Shown here in pieces: positions 1 through 8,821 of a stretch of DNA of 64,000 bases. A program made the translations under genes and the position numbers. This DNA is from Bowmanella denitrificans. Lineage in GTDB: Bacteria > Pseudomonadota > Gammaproteobacteria > Enterobacterales > Alteromonadaceae. The stretch is from assembly GCF_039522935.1 (NCBI RefSeq), contig NZ_BAAAEI010000020.1, positions 1 to 64,000 of the forward strand. The letters run 5' to 3'. Numbering within the stretch: position 1 is the first letter of the stretch; each line of letters starts with the position of its first letter. Below the pieces are notes generated by a model. The model was not told the DNA's origin, ran no database searches, and saw only the letters and a list, made by a program, of their open reading frames with translations.

Positions 1-338
1 GTAAAAGCGTGCGTGCTTATTACGTGTATCCCTCTTGGGGGAGGGAGTCCATACATCTCTGTGGTGATCTATTTTTACTCAACCAGCTCCCCCCAGACTT
101 TGGTGATTTTCACATTGGTTTCGTTTGATTTCATATGGGCTTTGAATAGCGATATCACTTTGGGACGGTTCGCAAACATTAGCTAGCCTGCTGTATTTTT
201 TCACTTTTTTGTCCGGTTTTTCTATGAGCGGCAAATTAACGACGTTATATTGAACACAGCACAGGAGGTGCATAGCGTGTTTGTGCTGTCACGTGCCACT
301 TTCGTTTTCAAATCTGACCTGCATCCAGGGAGAACGTA
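1..338. other. Intergenic stretch upstream of glgC
   Basis: I see no convincing gene here. The open frames on the minus strand are short, match nothing I recognise, and one runs into glgC. The sequence is AT-rich. A TATATT hexamer near 246-251 could be a -10 element for glgC, but no good -35 is apparent. A ribosome binding site (AGGGAGA) lies just before the glgC ATG. The first bases could belong to the untranslated end of an upstream gene outside the window. Confidence 0.4.
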
Positions 339-1610
339 ATGCTCGACAAGAATCAACGTTTTATCAGCCGCATGACCCGTGACACCTACGCCCTTATCTT
401 GGCGGGGGGCAAGGGCTCCAGGCTGCATGAACTGACCGAATGGCGTGCCAAGCCGTCGGTGTATTTTGGCGGAAAATTCCGGATTATCGACTTTCCCCTG
501 TCTAATTGCCTGAACTCAGGTATCAAAAAAATCGGTGTCGCCACCCAATATAAAGCCCACTCGTTAATCCAGCACCTGGTGCGGGGCTGGTCGCATCTTA
601 ATGTGAACATGGGTGAATTTGTTGATGTGCTGCCCGCTTCCCAGCGCACCTCGGAAGCCTGGTACAAAGGCACCGCCGACGCCATCTTCCAGAATATTGA
701 TATTATCCGCTCGGTGGCACCCAAATATGTGCTGGTATTGTCCGGTGACCATATCTACAAGATGGATTATGGTGAAATGCTGGCTTACCATGTGGAATCC
801 GGCGCCGATATGACCGTATCCTGCATTGAGGTACCTATTGAAGAAGCCGCCGGTGCCTACGGTGTGATGACAGTGGATGAAGACTGGCGCATTCGCAAGT
901 TCGACGAAAAGCCACCGCATCCTACGCCCTTACCCAGTGATCCCACCCAGACTCTGGCCTCAATGGGCAACTATGTATTTAATACCGAATTTTTGTTTGA
1001 TCAGTTAGTCAAAGATGCAAACAACGACAGTTCGGAACACGATTTTGGTAAAAACATTATTCCGTCACTGATAGAAAGCTGTAAGGTCTATGCCTTTCCG
1101 TTTCGCGATCAGGACAGCGGCAAACGTGCTTACTGGCGGGATGTGGGTACCCTGGATGCGTTCTGGGAAGCCAATATGGAACTGATTTCGGTGGTGCCTG
1201 AACTCAACCTATACGATGACAGATGGCCGATTATGACCTATCAGGTGCAACAGCCCCCCGCTAAGTTTGTGCTGGAAGATGGCGATCGGGTGGGTATGGC
1301 CACCAGCTCCATGGTCTCTGGCGGCTGCGTTATTTCCGGCGCCCGTATTCGCGGCTCCCTGCTGTTTTCCGAAGTGACCGTCAGTGATTATTCACAGGTG
1401 GAAGACTCGGTGATTCTGCCCAGCGTCAATATCGGTAAGCGCTGCCATATTCGTAAAGCCATTATCGACCGCGGCGTAGATATTCCCGACGGCACCCAGA
1501 TTGGTATCGACAAAGCCGCCGATGAAGCCCGCGGCTTTCGCGTCACCAGCAAGGGCGTGACCCTGGTCACCGCAGGTATGCTCGGCCAGCAACTGAAATG
1601 CTCAATTTAG
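339..1610 (+). CDS. glgC: Glucose-1-phosphate adenylyltransferase (ADP-glucose pyrophosphorylase)
   Basis: This enzyme makes ADP-glucose and PPi from ATP and glucose-1-phosphate, the committed step of bacterial glycogen synthesis in the cytosol. The 423-residue protein has the nucleotidyltransferase motif GGKGSR at residues 23-28. The RAKP stretch around residue 38 holds the lysine that binds the allosteric activator in the family. HIYKMDY lies near residue 140, and FDEKP at 188-192 holds the expected glucose-1-phosphate lysine. The C-terminal third reads as a left-handed beta-helix. Length fits the family. AGGGAGA lies just upstream of the ATG. No glgA, glgB or glgP follows, so glgC is either the last gene of a glg operon beginning before the window or stands alone. 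It converges on cysB. Confidence 0.96.
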   Translation: MLDKNQRFISRMTRDTYALILAGGKGSRLHELTEWRAKPSVYFGGKFRIIDFPLSNCLNSGIKKIGVATQYKAHSLIQHLVRGWSHLNVNMGEFVDVLPASQRTSEAWYKGTADAIFQNIDIIRSVAPKYVLVLSGDHIYKMDYGEMLAYHVESGADMTVSCIEVPIEEAAGAYGVMTVDEDWRIRKFDEKPPHPTPLPSDPTQTLASMGNYVFNTEFLFDQLVKDANNDSSEHDFGKNIIPSLIESCKVYAFPFRDQDSGKRAYWRDVGTLDAFWEANMELISVVPELNLYDDRWPIMTYQVQQPPAKFVLEDGDRVGMATSSMVSGGCVISGARIRGSLLFSEVTVSDYSQVEDSVILPSVNIGKRCHIRKAIIDRGVDIPDGTQIGIDKAADEARGFRVTSKGVTLVTAGMLGQQLKCSI

Positions 1611-1625
1611 GCGAATTGTTCAACC

Positions 1626-1647
1626 GTCGGCAGCAGCGGCTGCCGAC
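1626..1647 (+). terminator. Possible terminator hairpin after glgC
   Basis: A perfect 8-bp stem (GTCGGCAG with CTGCCGAC) and a 6-base loop lies 15 bases after the glgC stop. No T-run follows, so it may be an attenuating or mRNA-stabilising hairpin instead of a strong intrinsic terminator. Confidence 0.45.
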
Positions 1648-1759
1648 TACTCTGCCAGTAACAATGCAGGCAAATTTTCTCGACTAATTAACTTACGCAA
1701 AATTAACTTGCACAAAGCCCAGTGGGTCGGAATTTATTCCGACATCCCCGCCAAAACCC

Positions 1760-1820
1760 GCAACTCGCAACTCGCAACTCGCAACTTGCAACTTGCAACT
1801 TGCAACTTGCAACTTGCAAT
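1760..1820. repeat. Heptanucleotide tandem repeat
   Basis: Eight head-to-tail 7-bp units: three GCAACTC followed by five GCAACTT, then a partial GCAA. The tract lies in the gap between convergent glgC and cysB, about 16 bp from the cysB stop codon. The ordered change from C to T at the last base suggests stepwise slippage expansion. No coding role is apparent. Confidence 0.9.
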
Positions 1821-1835
1821 TAATTATCTGCCAAC

Positions 1836-2810
1836 TCACTTGACCGGCAAGGTCAGATCTTTAAACATCCGTTCGATATCGTCGTTGCTTTTTTGCATCA
1901 TGGCTTTTTCCACCACATCTTTGGTCAGATGCGGGGCAAAACGCTCGATAAAGTCGTACATATAGCTGCGCAGGAAGGAGCCTTTACGGAAGCCGATTTT
2001 GGTGGTGCTGTACTGGAACAAATGACTGGCATCGATTTTGACCAGATCGCCGTCCAGTTTTTCATCCAGGGCCATCGAGGCAATCACGCCAATACCCACA
2101 CCAAGACGCACATAGGTTTTAATCACATCGGCATCGGTAGCGGTAAACACTATTTTGGGTTCCAGCCCGGCACGGTTAAAGGCATCGTCCAACTCGGAGC
2201 GACCGGTAAAGCCAAATACGTAAGTGACCAATGGATACTGGGCAATATCTTCAATGGCAATGGAAGTGCGCTTGGCCAGCGGGTGTTCACGGTTGACGAT
2301 AATACTGCGATTCCAGTGATAGCAAGGCAGCATCACTAAATCGTTATACAAATGCAGCGCCTCGGTGGCAATGGCAAAATCAGCCTCGCCCTTGGCCGCC
2401 AGATCGCTGATTTGCGAGGGCGTGCCCTGGTGCATATGCAACGACACCCGCGGGTATTTGCCCATAAAGCCCTTAATCACCCCTGGCAGTGCATAACGGG
2501 CCTGGGTATGGGTAGTGGCAATATTCAGTTTGCCCTGGTCCGGCAGGGTATGCTCGCGGGCCACGGCTTTGATGCTTTCCACCTTGGCCAGAATCTGACG
2601 GGAAATATTAATCACGTCTTTACCGGCTTCGGTGACATGGGTGAGATGTTTACCGCTGCGGCCAAAAATCTGTACGCCCAACTCATCTTCCAGCATCCTC
2701 ACCTGTTTGCTGATCCCCGGCTGAGAGGTGAACAGGCTCTCGGCGGTAGCGGACACGTTAAGGTTATTATTGAGGACTTCGACTATGTATCTGAGCTGCT
2801 GTAGTTTCAT
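1836..2810 (-). CDS. cysB: CysB-family LysR transcriptional regulator
   Basis: A LysR-type activator that in relatives controls sulfate assimilation and cysteine synthesis, responding to N-acetylserine. The protein is 324 residues, the usual CysB length. The N-terminal winged helix-turn-helix (about residues 1-60) starts MKLQQLRYIVEV and contains the TSQPGISKQVRMLEDELG recognition region. A periplasmic-binding-protein-like effector domain follows. No sulfur genes adjoin it, which is common for cysB because it acts in trans. Divergent from the kinase gene beginning at 3014. I am confident of the family; the specific regulon is inferred from family knowledge. Confidence 0.9.
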   Translation of the reverse strand: MKLQQLRYIVEVLNNNLNVSATAESLFTSQPGISKQVRMLEDELGVQIFGRSGKHLTHVTEAGKDVINISRQILAKVESIKAVAREHTLPDQGKLNIATTHTQARYALPGVIKGFMGKYPRVSLHMHQGTPSQISDLAAKGEADFAIATEALHLYNDLVMLPCYHWNRSIIVNREHPLAKRTSIAIEDIAQYPLVTYVFGFTGRSELDDAFNRAGLEPKIVFTATDADVIKTYVRLGVGIGVIASMALDEKLDGDLVKIDASHLFQYSTTKIGFRKGSFLRSYMYDFIERFAPHLTKDVVEKAMMQKSNDDIERMFKDLTLPVK

Positions 2811-3013
2811 TTTGTTGCGCGGGCCATTCTTCTGTTATTTCCTATATGCAAAATATATATACTGATGAGAAGATTAATTCCATAAAATTTTAGATAAATA
2901 CCGGGATTTTCTTCATTTAGAGGCGATAACCAATTGTAGGTTAAGGCATTTAGCTTTCCCTGCTGGTGCATTATTGGTATAAATCAGAACATCTTATCCG
3001 GGTAGCAGTGATT

Positions 3014-3706
3014 ATGCCTACATCATCCAAGCTGATTGATTTTTCCTCTGTACTGGCTGCCGGTGTGCATGACATGAAAAACTCCTTGTGCCTGCTGTTG
3101 CAGTCCATTGAAAATCTTAGTCAGATGGTGCCCGACAGCAACCCGCAGATCAGTGAAAACCTGGCCAGCCTGCAATACGAGGCGTTTCGTTTAAATACCG
3201 GGTTGATGCAATTGTTGTCACTGTACAGGGCGGAAAAGCAAAACCTGCCCATCAGTGTGGATGAGCACTATGTGGGAGATATTGTTGAAGATATTCTGGC
3301 CACCAATGAAGGTTATATCAGCAACAAGAAAATGCAGTTGGACATCGAAGTGGCCGACGATATTGCCTGGTATCTGGATGCTGACCTTATCAATGTGTTG
3401 TTAAACGATATTCTGATAAACGCCATGCGTTACAGCAAAAAACAGCTTAAGCTGAGCACCTTTGAAGAAGATGGCTATTTGTGTTTTCGCATTGAAGATG
3501 ACGGCCCGGGCTATCCGCCAAGTATGCTGCTGGCCGGTAACAGCGATATGCAAGACTTTGATATTGCCAGTGGGCGCACCGGATTGGGCTTGTTCTTTGC
3601 CAGAATGATTGCCCGGGCACACAGTAATAATCATCGCCAGGGTTCCATTCACCTGGAAAACGGCGGCAAACTGGGGGGTAGTGTGTTTACCCTGAAATTA
3701 CCCTAA
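3014..3706 (+). CDS. Soluble histidine kinase-like ATPase
   Basis: A 230-residue cytosolic protein with only a minimal kinase core. It has an H-box-like segment (GVHDMKNSL near residue 20) and a HATPase_c domain with an N box (NDILINAMRYSK), G1 (EDDGPGYPP) and G2 (GRTGLGLFFARM). No membrane segment or sensory domain is visible, so its input must come from a partner. No response regulator lies next to it; the nearest is at 20.9 kb. I chose the ATG at 3014, before MPTSSKLIDF. The frame extends 16 codons upstream, but that part has no family character. Confidence 0.75.
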   Translation: MPTSSKLIDFSSVLAAGVHDMKNSLCLLLQSIENLSQMVPDSNPQISENLASLQYEAFRLNTGLMQLLSLYRAEKQNLPISVDEHYVGDIVEDILATNEGYISNKKMQLDIEVADDIAWYLDADLINVLLNDILINAMRYSKKQLKLSTFEEDGYLCFRIEDDGPGYPPSMLLAGNSDMQDFDIASGRTGLGLFFARMIARAHSNNHRQGSIHLENGGKLGGSVFTLKLP

Positions 3707-3751
3707 TATGCTGCGCCAGAGCGGATATAATAACAAGAAAGTGACGATTTT

Positions 3752-4516
3752 ATGTTTACCATAGTCATCATCCTTATAGTGGCCCTGATCATTGTGGCCA
3801 TTGTGATCAACGCCATTCAACAGCATAAAGAGCAGGTTGAGGCGGAGCGGCGCGCCGAAGCCGCCAAGCAGAAATCCATTGTCGATGAAACCGAGGATGT
3901 GCTGATGGCCGCTGCGCAAATGCCGGTATCGCAGCAATTGATCCTAATCCTGAATAAACGCGTGCTTAATGCCCTGCAAAGCATGTACGAGCTTAACCCC
4001 AAGGCGATGGATATCAAGCAACGGGTCAAGGATGCACAGGAACGGGTGGATGCCATCAAACCCGAGCAACTTGCCCCACCCACCGACAACTTCATGCTGC
4101 CCGAAAATGATAAACAAATCATTATGCTGATCCAGGGTATTAAGAAACTGCGTGCTTTGTTGCGCTCTGAAAATTCCAAGGGCAAGGTGGATACCCATGT
4201 ATTTCTTGACGAAGATAAACGCCTGGAGCGCCTGCAACTTAAAGTCAACGTCGAAACTCTGGCGAAAAGGGCCAGAGGGGCAGTACAAAGCAATATGCTG
4301 GGCTCGGCCAGACAGTATTTTGAAAAAGCCATTGCCGCGCTAAACGCCCAGCCATCGCCGGATGAATATGTTATCAGCAAACGCCAGGAACTGGAGCACC
4401 AGTTGCAAACCATCCAGGACAACCTGCGCAACGCCAACGCCGCTGACCGCGCCAAACGCAAAGATGCCGAGCGGGATGACCTGGACGAATTATTTGCGCC
4501 CAAGAAAAAGTGGTAG
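3752..4516 (+). CDS. Membrane-anchored coiled-coil protein of unknown function
   Basis: I do not recognise this 254-residue protein. It begins with one hydrophobic helix (about residues 2-22) without a cleavage site. A long, highly charged, predominantly helical region follows, including EQVEAERRAEAAKQK and a probable coiled coil near residues 200-240. It ends in an acidic then basic tail (DDLDELFAPKKKW). The likely form is an inner-membrane anchor with a cytosolic helical domain. It follows the kinase gene by 45 bp on the same strand and may be co-transcribed. Confidence 0.7.
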   Translation: MFTIVIILIVALIIVAIVINAIQQHKEQVEAERRAEAAKQKSIVDETEDVLMAAAQMPVSQQLILILNKRVLNALQSMYELNPKAMDIKQRVKDAQERVDAIKPEQLAPPTDNFMLPENDKQIIMLIQGIKKLRALLRSENSKGKVDTHVFLDEDKRLERLQLKVNVETLAKRARGAVQSNMLGSARQYFEKAIAALNAQPSPDEYVISKRQELEHQLQTIQDNLRNANAADRAKRKDAERDDLDELFAPKKKW

Positions 4517-4670
4517 CAGCGGCGGCACCATTGGCGCAGTCAGACTGTTGACCCATATGCACTGTGCAGCCACCCAGTCTACCTTGTAGCAGCAGAAACA
4601 TCTAAACCGCTGCGAATCTCTTTTCCCTCAGCGTCTGTGCGGTGAATGAAATTTATTCGGCAACAGGTAT

Positions 4671-5582
4671 TCAACCAGAGCGAAAGCGGCTTTCCAGCAT
4701 AAGTTGTAACTGCCTGGCGGGCACCGACAAGTTACTGCGGCTACGGTGGATTATGCCAACCCGTTTGGCCCCGCCCTGGTGTTGCAAAGGCAAGGTACAA
4801 AGGCCACGGCGCTGCATATCCTGTTGGCAAATGGCCGGCACCACTGACACGCCCAGCCCTGCCGCAACAAGTTGCCCGACCGTGGATAGCTGACTTGCCT
4901 CGGCCACCACGCTGACCTGTACCCCTGTTTCCTGCTGCGCCTGTTCACACCAGGCGCGAATAGTCGAGCCGCGGTTCATTGCCACATAGGGCTGGCCTTG
5001 CAGATCCTGCCAGCCTAACCCAGCTCTGTGCTGCAGTGCGTGCGCCAGCGGCAGAATAACCACAAAGCTGTCATCAAATAAGGGGGTAAAGTCCAAGCCC
5101 GGCATATGCTGCGCCTCAAATATAATGCCCAGCTCTGCGCGACCGTCTAATACCGCGTCTATCACTCTTTCCATCACCATATCCAGCAGACTGATATTGA
5201 TATTCGGATACTGCTGATGAAAGGCCTGCAGCACTTCTGGCAGCAAACTATTGGCAAAAGACGGCATGGCGGCCAGGGTCAATTTTCCACGCTGCATGGC
5301 AAACAGATTATGTAAATCGGTAAAGGCTTCATCCCAGTCGTGCAGCAGGCGCTGTGCCACCGGCAAAAAGGCCCGCCCCTCAGGGGTTAATTCCACCTGA
5401 CGGGTGCTGCGGGAAAATAAATTTCCCCCCACCGCCTCTTCAAACTTGCGGATGGCAATAGACAAAGCCGGTTGCGACAAATGCAATCTGCTCGCCGCTT
5501 CGGCGAAGGAGCGGCTGTCAGCCAACTGCACAAAAATCTGCAACTGGCGTAAAGATACCGAGTTGGGCACAGACAGATTCAT
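4671..5582 (-). CDS. LysR-family regulator divergent from scoAB
   Basis: A 303-residue LysR-type regulator. The N-terminal winged helix-turn-helix spans about residues 8-67 (LRQLQIFVQLADSRSFAEAA, then LHLSQPALSIAIRKFEEAVG), and a LysR substrate-binding domain follows. It is transcribed away from the CoA-transferase genes across a 130-bp gap containing an AT-rich dyad. That is the classical arrangement for a LysR protein controlling the divergent operon, so regulation of scoAB by a CoA-thioester or keto-acid is a reasonable inference. Convergent with the coiled-coil gene. Confidence 0.88.
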   Translation of the reverse strand: MNLSVPNSVSLRQLQIFVQLADSRSFAEAASRLHLSQPALSIAIRKFEEAVGGNLFSRSTRQVELTPEGRAFLPVAQRLLHDWDEAFTDLHNLFAMQRGKLTLAAMPSFANSLLPEVLQAFHQQYPNINISLLDMVMERVIDAVLDGRAELGIIFEAQHMPGLDFTPLFDDSFVVILPLAHALQHRAGLGWQDLQGQPYVAMNRGSTIRAWCEQAQQETGVQVSVVAEASQLSTVGQLVAAGLGVSVVPAICQQDMQRRGLCTLPLQHQGGAKRVGIIHRSRSNLSVPARQLQLMLESRFRSG

Positions 5583-5587
5583 AAATA

Positions 5588-5609
5588 TAATTTATTAGTT
5601 GGTAAATTA
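5588..5609. promoter_or_regulatory. AT-rich dyad between the LysR gene and scoA
   Basis: TAATTT and AAATTA arms are separated by 10 bases, just upstream of the LysR start. Size and place suit a LysR autoregulatory operator, but AT-rich dyads also arise by chance. Confidence 0.35.
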
Positions 5610-5712
5610 AATTGATTTTACATATTTACAACATTACTCAATACTGGCGCAATAGCCTGGCTGCTTTCTACACTTGGCGCTGGGCAATTTATCAGCTAAA
5701 CAGGAGAATCCG

Positions 5713-6414
5713 ATGGCAGGTTTTGACAAGGTGGTGTCCAGCTACGCAGAGGCCATGGCCGGACTGACAGACAATATGACAGTCATTGCCGGTGGCTTTG
5801 GTCTGTGCGGTATACCCGAGGGCCTGATCGGCCAGATTAAGCGCATGGGCGTAACAGGACTGACCGTGGTTTCCAATAACTGCGGTGTGGACGGCTTTGG
5901 TCTGGGTATTTTACTGGAAGACCGGCAAATAAAGAAAATGGTCGCCTCTTACGTGGGTGAAAACGCTTTGTTTGAAAAACAACTGCTTAGCGGCGAACTG
6001 GAAGTAGAACTAACCCCACAGGGCACGCTGGCAGAAAAAATGCGAGCTGGCGGTGCCGGCATCCCGGCATTTTATACCGCCACCGGCTATGGTACGCCAG
6101 TGGGGGAAGGCAAAGAAGTCAGGGAGTTTAATGGCCGCCCTTATATTCTGGAAGAGTCCATCACCGGCGATTTCGCCATTGTGAAAGCCTGGAAAGCGGA
6201 CCGTTACGGTAACTGTGTTTACCGCCATACTGCGCAGAATTTTAACCCGATGGCGGCCACCGCGGGCAAAATCACCGTGGTGGAAGTGGAAGAAATTGTC
6301 GAGCCTGGCGAGATCCCCCCCAGTCAAATCCAAACCCCGGGCATTTACGTGGATCGCGTGATCAAAGGCAGCTTTGAAAAACGCATCGAACGCAAAGTCA
6401 CCCGCAGCGCATAA
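5713..6414 (+). CDS. scoA: 3-oxoacid CoA-transferase subunit A
   Basis: The alpha subunit of succinyl-CoA:3-oxoacid (or acetate:acetoacetate) CoA-transferase, which moves CoA between succinyl-CoA and acetoacetate in ketone-body or poly-hydroxybutyrate use. The 233-residue protein has the family signature VIAGGFGLCGIPEGLI near residues 26-41 and SNNCGVDGFGLG. I chose the ATG at 5713 because AACAGGAGA lies just before it. The frame extends 13 codons upstream without conservation. The next gene starts 10 bp downstream and encodes the partner subunit. Substrate preference cannot be settled from sequence alone. Confidence 0.93.
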   Translation: MAGFDKVVSSYAEAMAGLTDNMTVIAGGFGLCGIPEGLIGQIKRMGVTGLTVVSNNCGVDGFGLGILLEDRQIKKMVASYVGENALFEKQLLSGELEVELTPQGTLAEKMRAGGAGIPAFYTATGYGTPVGEGKEVREFNGRPYILEESITGDFAIVKAWKADRYGNCVYRHTAQNFNPMAATAGKITVVEVEEIVEPGEIPPSQIQTPGIYVDRVIKGSFEKRIERKVTRSA

Positions 6415-6424
6415 GGAGAACAAT

Positions 6425-7081
6425 ATGGCCCTTTCAAGAGAACAAATCGCGATGCGCGTGGCGCAGGAATTTAAAGACGGTAGCTATATTAATCTGGGTA
6501 TTGGCATTCCTACCCTGGCGGCCAACTATGTGCCTGAAGGTATTACCGTGATGCTGCAATCGGAAAACGGTCTGCTGGGTATGGGCCCCTATCCTACCGA
6601 AGAGCAGGTGGACGCGGATATGATCAACGCCGGTAAGGAAACCGTCACGGCCAGTACCGGTGCGTCTATTTTCAGCTCCGCCGAAAGTTTTGCCATGATC
6701 CGCGGCGGCCATGTGGATATTACCGTATTGGGGGCGTTTGAAGTGGATCAGCAGGGCAATATCGCCTCCTGGATGATCCCCGGCAAGCTGGTGAAGGGCA
6801 TGGGCGGCGCCATGGACCTGGTCGCAGGTGCCAAAAATATCATTGTCACCATGACCCATGCTGATAAACATGGTCAATCCAAACTGCTGGAGCAATGCAC
6901 CCTGCCGCTGACCGGAGTCAATTGTATTAACCGCATTATTACCGACCTGGCCATGCTGGAGATCCGCGACAACGCCTTTTATTTACTGGAACGAGCGCCT
7001 GGGGTGTCAGTGGATGAAATTCGCCAGAAAACCGCCGGTAAACTGATCATTGAAGGTGACATTCCGGAAATGCAGTTCTAA
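6425..7081 (+). CDS. scoB: 3-oxoacid CoA-transferase subunit B
   Basis: The beta subunit, 218 residues, carrying the catalytic glutamate in SENGLLGMGPYP (about residues 47-58). That glutamate forms the covalent glutamyl-CoA intermediate in this family. AAGGAGAA lies directly upstream of the ATG at 6425. Ten bases separate it from scoA, and a strong hairpin terminator follows, so scoAB reads as a two-gene operon under the divergent LysR regulator. Confidence 0.93.
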   Translation: MALSREQIAMRVAQEFKDGSYINLGIGIPTLAANYVPEGITVMLQSENGLLGMGPYPTEEQVDADMINAGKETVTASTGASIFSSAESFAMIRGGHVDITVLGAFEVDQQGNIASWMIPGKLVKGMGGAMDLVAGAKNIIVTMTHADKHGQSKLLEQCTLPLTGVNCINRIITDLAMLEIRDNAFYLLERAPGVSVDEIRQKTAGKLIIEGDIPEMQF

Positions 7082-7119
7082 CTGCAAGCTATTGCCCCTG
7101 AATTTCAGGTACTATCGCG

Positions 7120-7150
7120 AAGCCAGCTTATGCTGGCTTTTTTATTTTTT
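7120..7150 (+). terminator. Intrinsic terminator of scoAB
   Basis: AGCCAGC pairs with GCTGGCT around a 4-base loop, and a T-rich tail follows. It lies about 40 bp after the scoB stop. Confidence 0.9.
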
Positions 7151-7202
7151 CGTCATAACCCTTAGCTAAACTTACGTGCATAGAATCGAATCCCTGTGAC
7201 CT

Positions 7203-7988
7203 ATGCACACTATGATTGCTCAATCCTGGAGCCACCTTCAGGAACTGTTGTTTGATGATTCCTGGAGTCCGGCCATTAGCCGCTACCGCTCCCCTTTTGT
7301 ATTTCGGGGTTTACCTGACAGTCATTTCAACCTGAAAACCTCACTGGCCCGTCTGGGCGGCGAGTATGCCAGCCTTGAGCGACACTTACTGCGTAACTTC
7401 AGAAAATACGGGCATGACAGCTTTGACACCACTGGGCCCATCTGGCACTGGCTGACCATGGCTCAGCATCAGGGCTTACCCACGCGCTTGCTGGACTGGA
7501 CCTACTCGCCCTTTGTGGCGATGCATTTTGCCACTGCCGATATTCGCCTGGGCGACAAAGACGGGGTGATCTGGAAAGTGAATTACCATGACTCATGCAA
7601 ACAGTTGCCAGAGCCAATGCGCGAGAAACTCGAAAATGAAGGGGGCAATGTCTTCACCGTGGAGCTGCTAACCGAGCTGGTGCGCGACCTGGATGCGTTT
7701 GCCCAACTGGATCAGTCCGATTTCTTTTTGTTCTTTGAACCGCCGTCACTGGACGGGCGCATTATCAACCAACATGCACTGTTCAGTGTGGCGTCTTCAG
7801 CCAGTATTTTAATGGACGAGCTGCTAAACAAAACCAATACGCAGTTTCAACGGGTGATTTTGCCAGCCGCATTAAAATGGGAAGTACGCGACAAGCTGGA
7901 TCAGGCCAATATCACGGAACGGGTGCTTTTCCCTGGCTTAGAAGGATTAAGCCAGTGGCTTAAACGCCATTACAGCCCGCGGGGATAA
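7203..7988 (+). CDS. FRG-domain protein
   Basis: A 261-residue protein with the FRG domain named for its Phe-Arg-Gly motif (F34-R35-G36 in FVFRGLPDSHF). It also has the family's second conserved block, HQGLPTRLLDWTYSPFVAMHFA (about residues 91-112). The biochemical role of FRG domains is not settled. They occur alone or fused in phage-defence and toxin-like contexts as well as in housekeeping positions. Here it stands alone between a terminator and a convergent gene, with no defence genes around, so a defence role is not supported. The ATG at 7203 is the first in frame. Confidence 0.82.
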   Translation: MHTMIAQSWSHLQELLFDDSWSPAISRYRSPFVFRGLPDSHFNLKTSLARLGGEYASLERHLLRNFRKYGHDSFDTTGPIWHWLTMAQHQGLPTRLLDWTYSPFVAMHFATADIRLGDKDGVIWKVNYHDSCKQLPEPMREKLENEGGNVFTVELLTELVRDLDAFAQLDQSDFFLFFEPPSLDGRIINQHALFSVASSASILMDELLNKTNTQFQRVILPAALKWEVRDKLDQANITERVLFPGLEGLSQWLKRHYSPRG

Positions 7989-7999
7989 ATGTAGTATTT

Positions 8000-8024
8000 A
8001 AAAAAAAGCCCTGATAAACAGGGC
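8000..8024 (-). terminator. Intrinsic terminator of the PEP-CTERM gene
   Basis: On the minus strand GCCCTG pairs with CAGGGC around a 5-base loop, followed by eight T. It serves the leftward gene ending at 8046; read rightward there is no T-run. Confidence 0.88.
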
Positions 8025-8045
8025 CATAAGTCATTGGAGAATGAT

Positions 8046-8648
8046 TTATTTAATACCATACTGCTGTCGTCCAATCACAAGCAGCCCAACTAGCATTATC
8101 AATGCCGTCAGAGGTTCCGGCACATTGACAAGGGGCTGTGTGATGTCACCCTCCCTGGATTCCATTTTAAACTTCGCCATACCGCCGCTGAACAAAAAGG
8201 TGTCGGGACGATAATCATAAGCAATGTGAAGGCTGTTGCTGGTAATACTGACAACCGGCGCAATCGCTTCTTCGATCAGATTGTCGGATAAGAGTACGAC
8301 ATTGGCGATAGTTTCACCAGCAACATCGAACTGAATATTGCTAATCCAGACATCGAACGTCTGAAAATCCCAATAGTCCTGCGACCAGAGTGTAATGATT
8401 GCACTAGCCGGATCGTAGTCTACCCAGACCACCCCGCCATACCAACCATCGGGATTTTGCACGAAATCAGCGCTATCCAGTTCATAACCTGCGCCAACGG
8501 TCTGATTCAGACTTTGATAGACCAACGGCTGGCCTGAACCATAATCAGGCAAATTAGACTCAGTTCGAAAATCAGCCCGAATCAAAGCTGCTTGCGACGA
8601 AAGACTGAAAAGGGCCAAGGTCAGGGCAAAAACTTTCATAAACATCAT
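8046..8648 (-). CDS. PEP-CTERM sorting-domain protein
   Basis: A 200-residue secreted protein. It starts with a signal peptide (MMFMKVFALTLALFSL, SSQA cleavage region). It ends with a PEP-CTERM tail: VPEP, a hydrophobic helix (LTALIMLVGLLVI) and a short basic end (GRQQYGIK). In this system an exosortase cuts the tail during export to the surface or EPS matrix. The middle is beta-rich, unrecognised and has no cysteines. I placed the start at 8648 after a GAGG motif; the frame extends 17 codons further. No exosortase is in the window, but an EPS locus lies 25 kb away, and PEP-CTERM genes tend to co-occur with EPS genes. Confidence 0.85.
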   Translation of the reverse strand: MMFMKVFALTLALFSLSSQAALIRADFRTESNLPDYGSGQPLVYQSLNQTVGAGYELDSADFVQNPDGWYGGVVWVDYDPASAIITLWSQDYWDFQTFDVWISNIQFDVAGETIANVVLLSDNLIEEAIAPVVSITSNSLHIAYDYRPDTFLFSGGMAKFKMESREGDITQPLVNVPEPLTALIMLVGLLVIGRQQYGIK

Positions 8649-8821
8649 GAACCTCAGGTGGTTTACCAAATACAAACCTTGACGTCCATGTACTAACACA
8701 AATTACCAATGCACTTATCGCGCCAAACCACCTAACTAATTGTTTTATATAACCCGACTGAGTTGGCTCAGAACTCGTTTACAGCAATATGTCAAAAATT
8801 TTGACGTGCTGAGACGCGCTC

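Noticed and set aside
1836..2804. Plus-strand frames over cysB
   Set aside because: They are antisense to a clear CysB gene and match no family.
7203..7988. FRG protein as part of a defence system
   Set aside because: No defence partner, integrase or restriction gene lies nearby.
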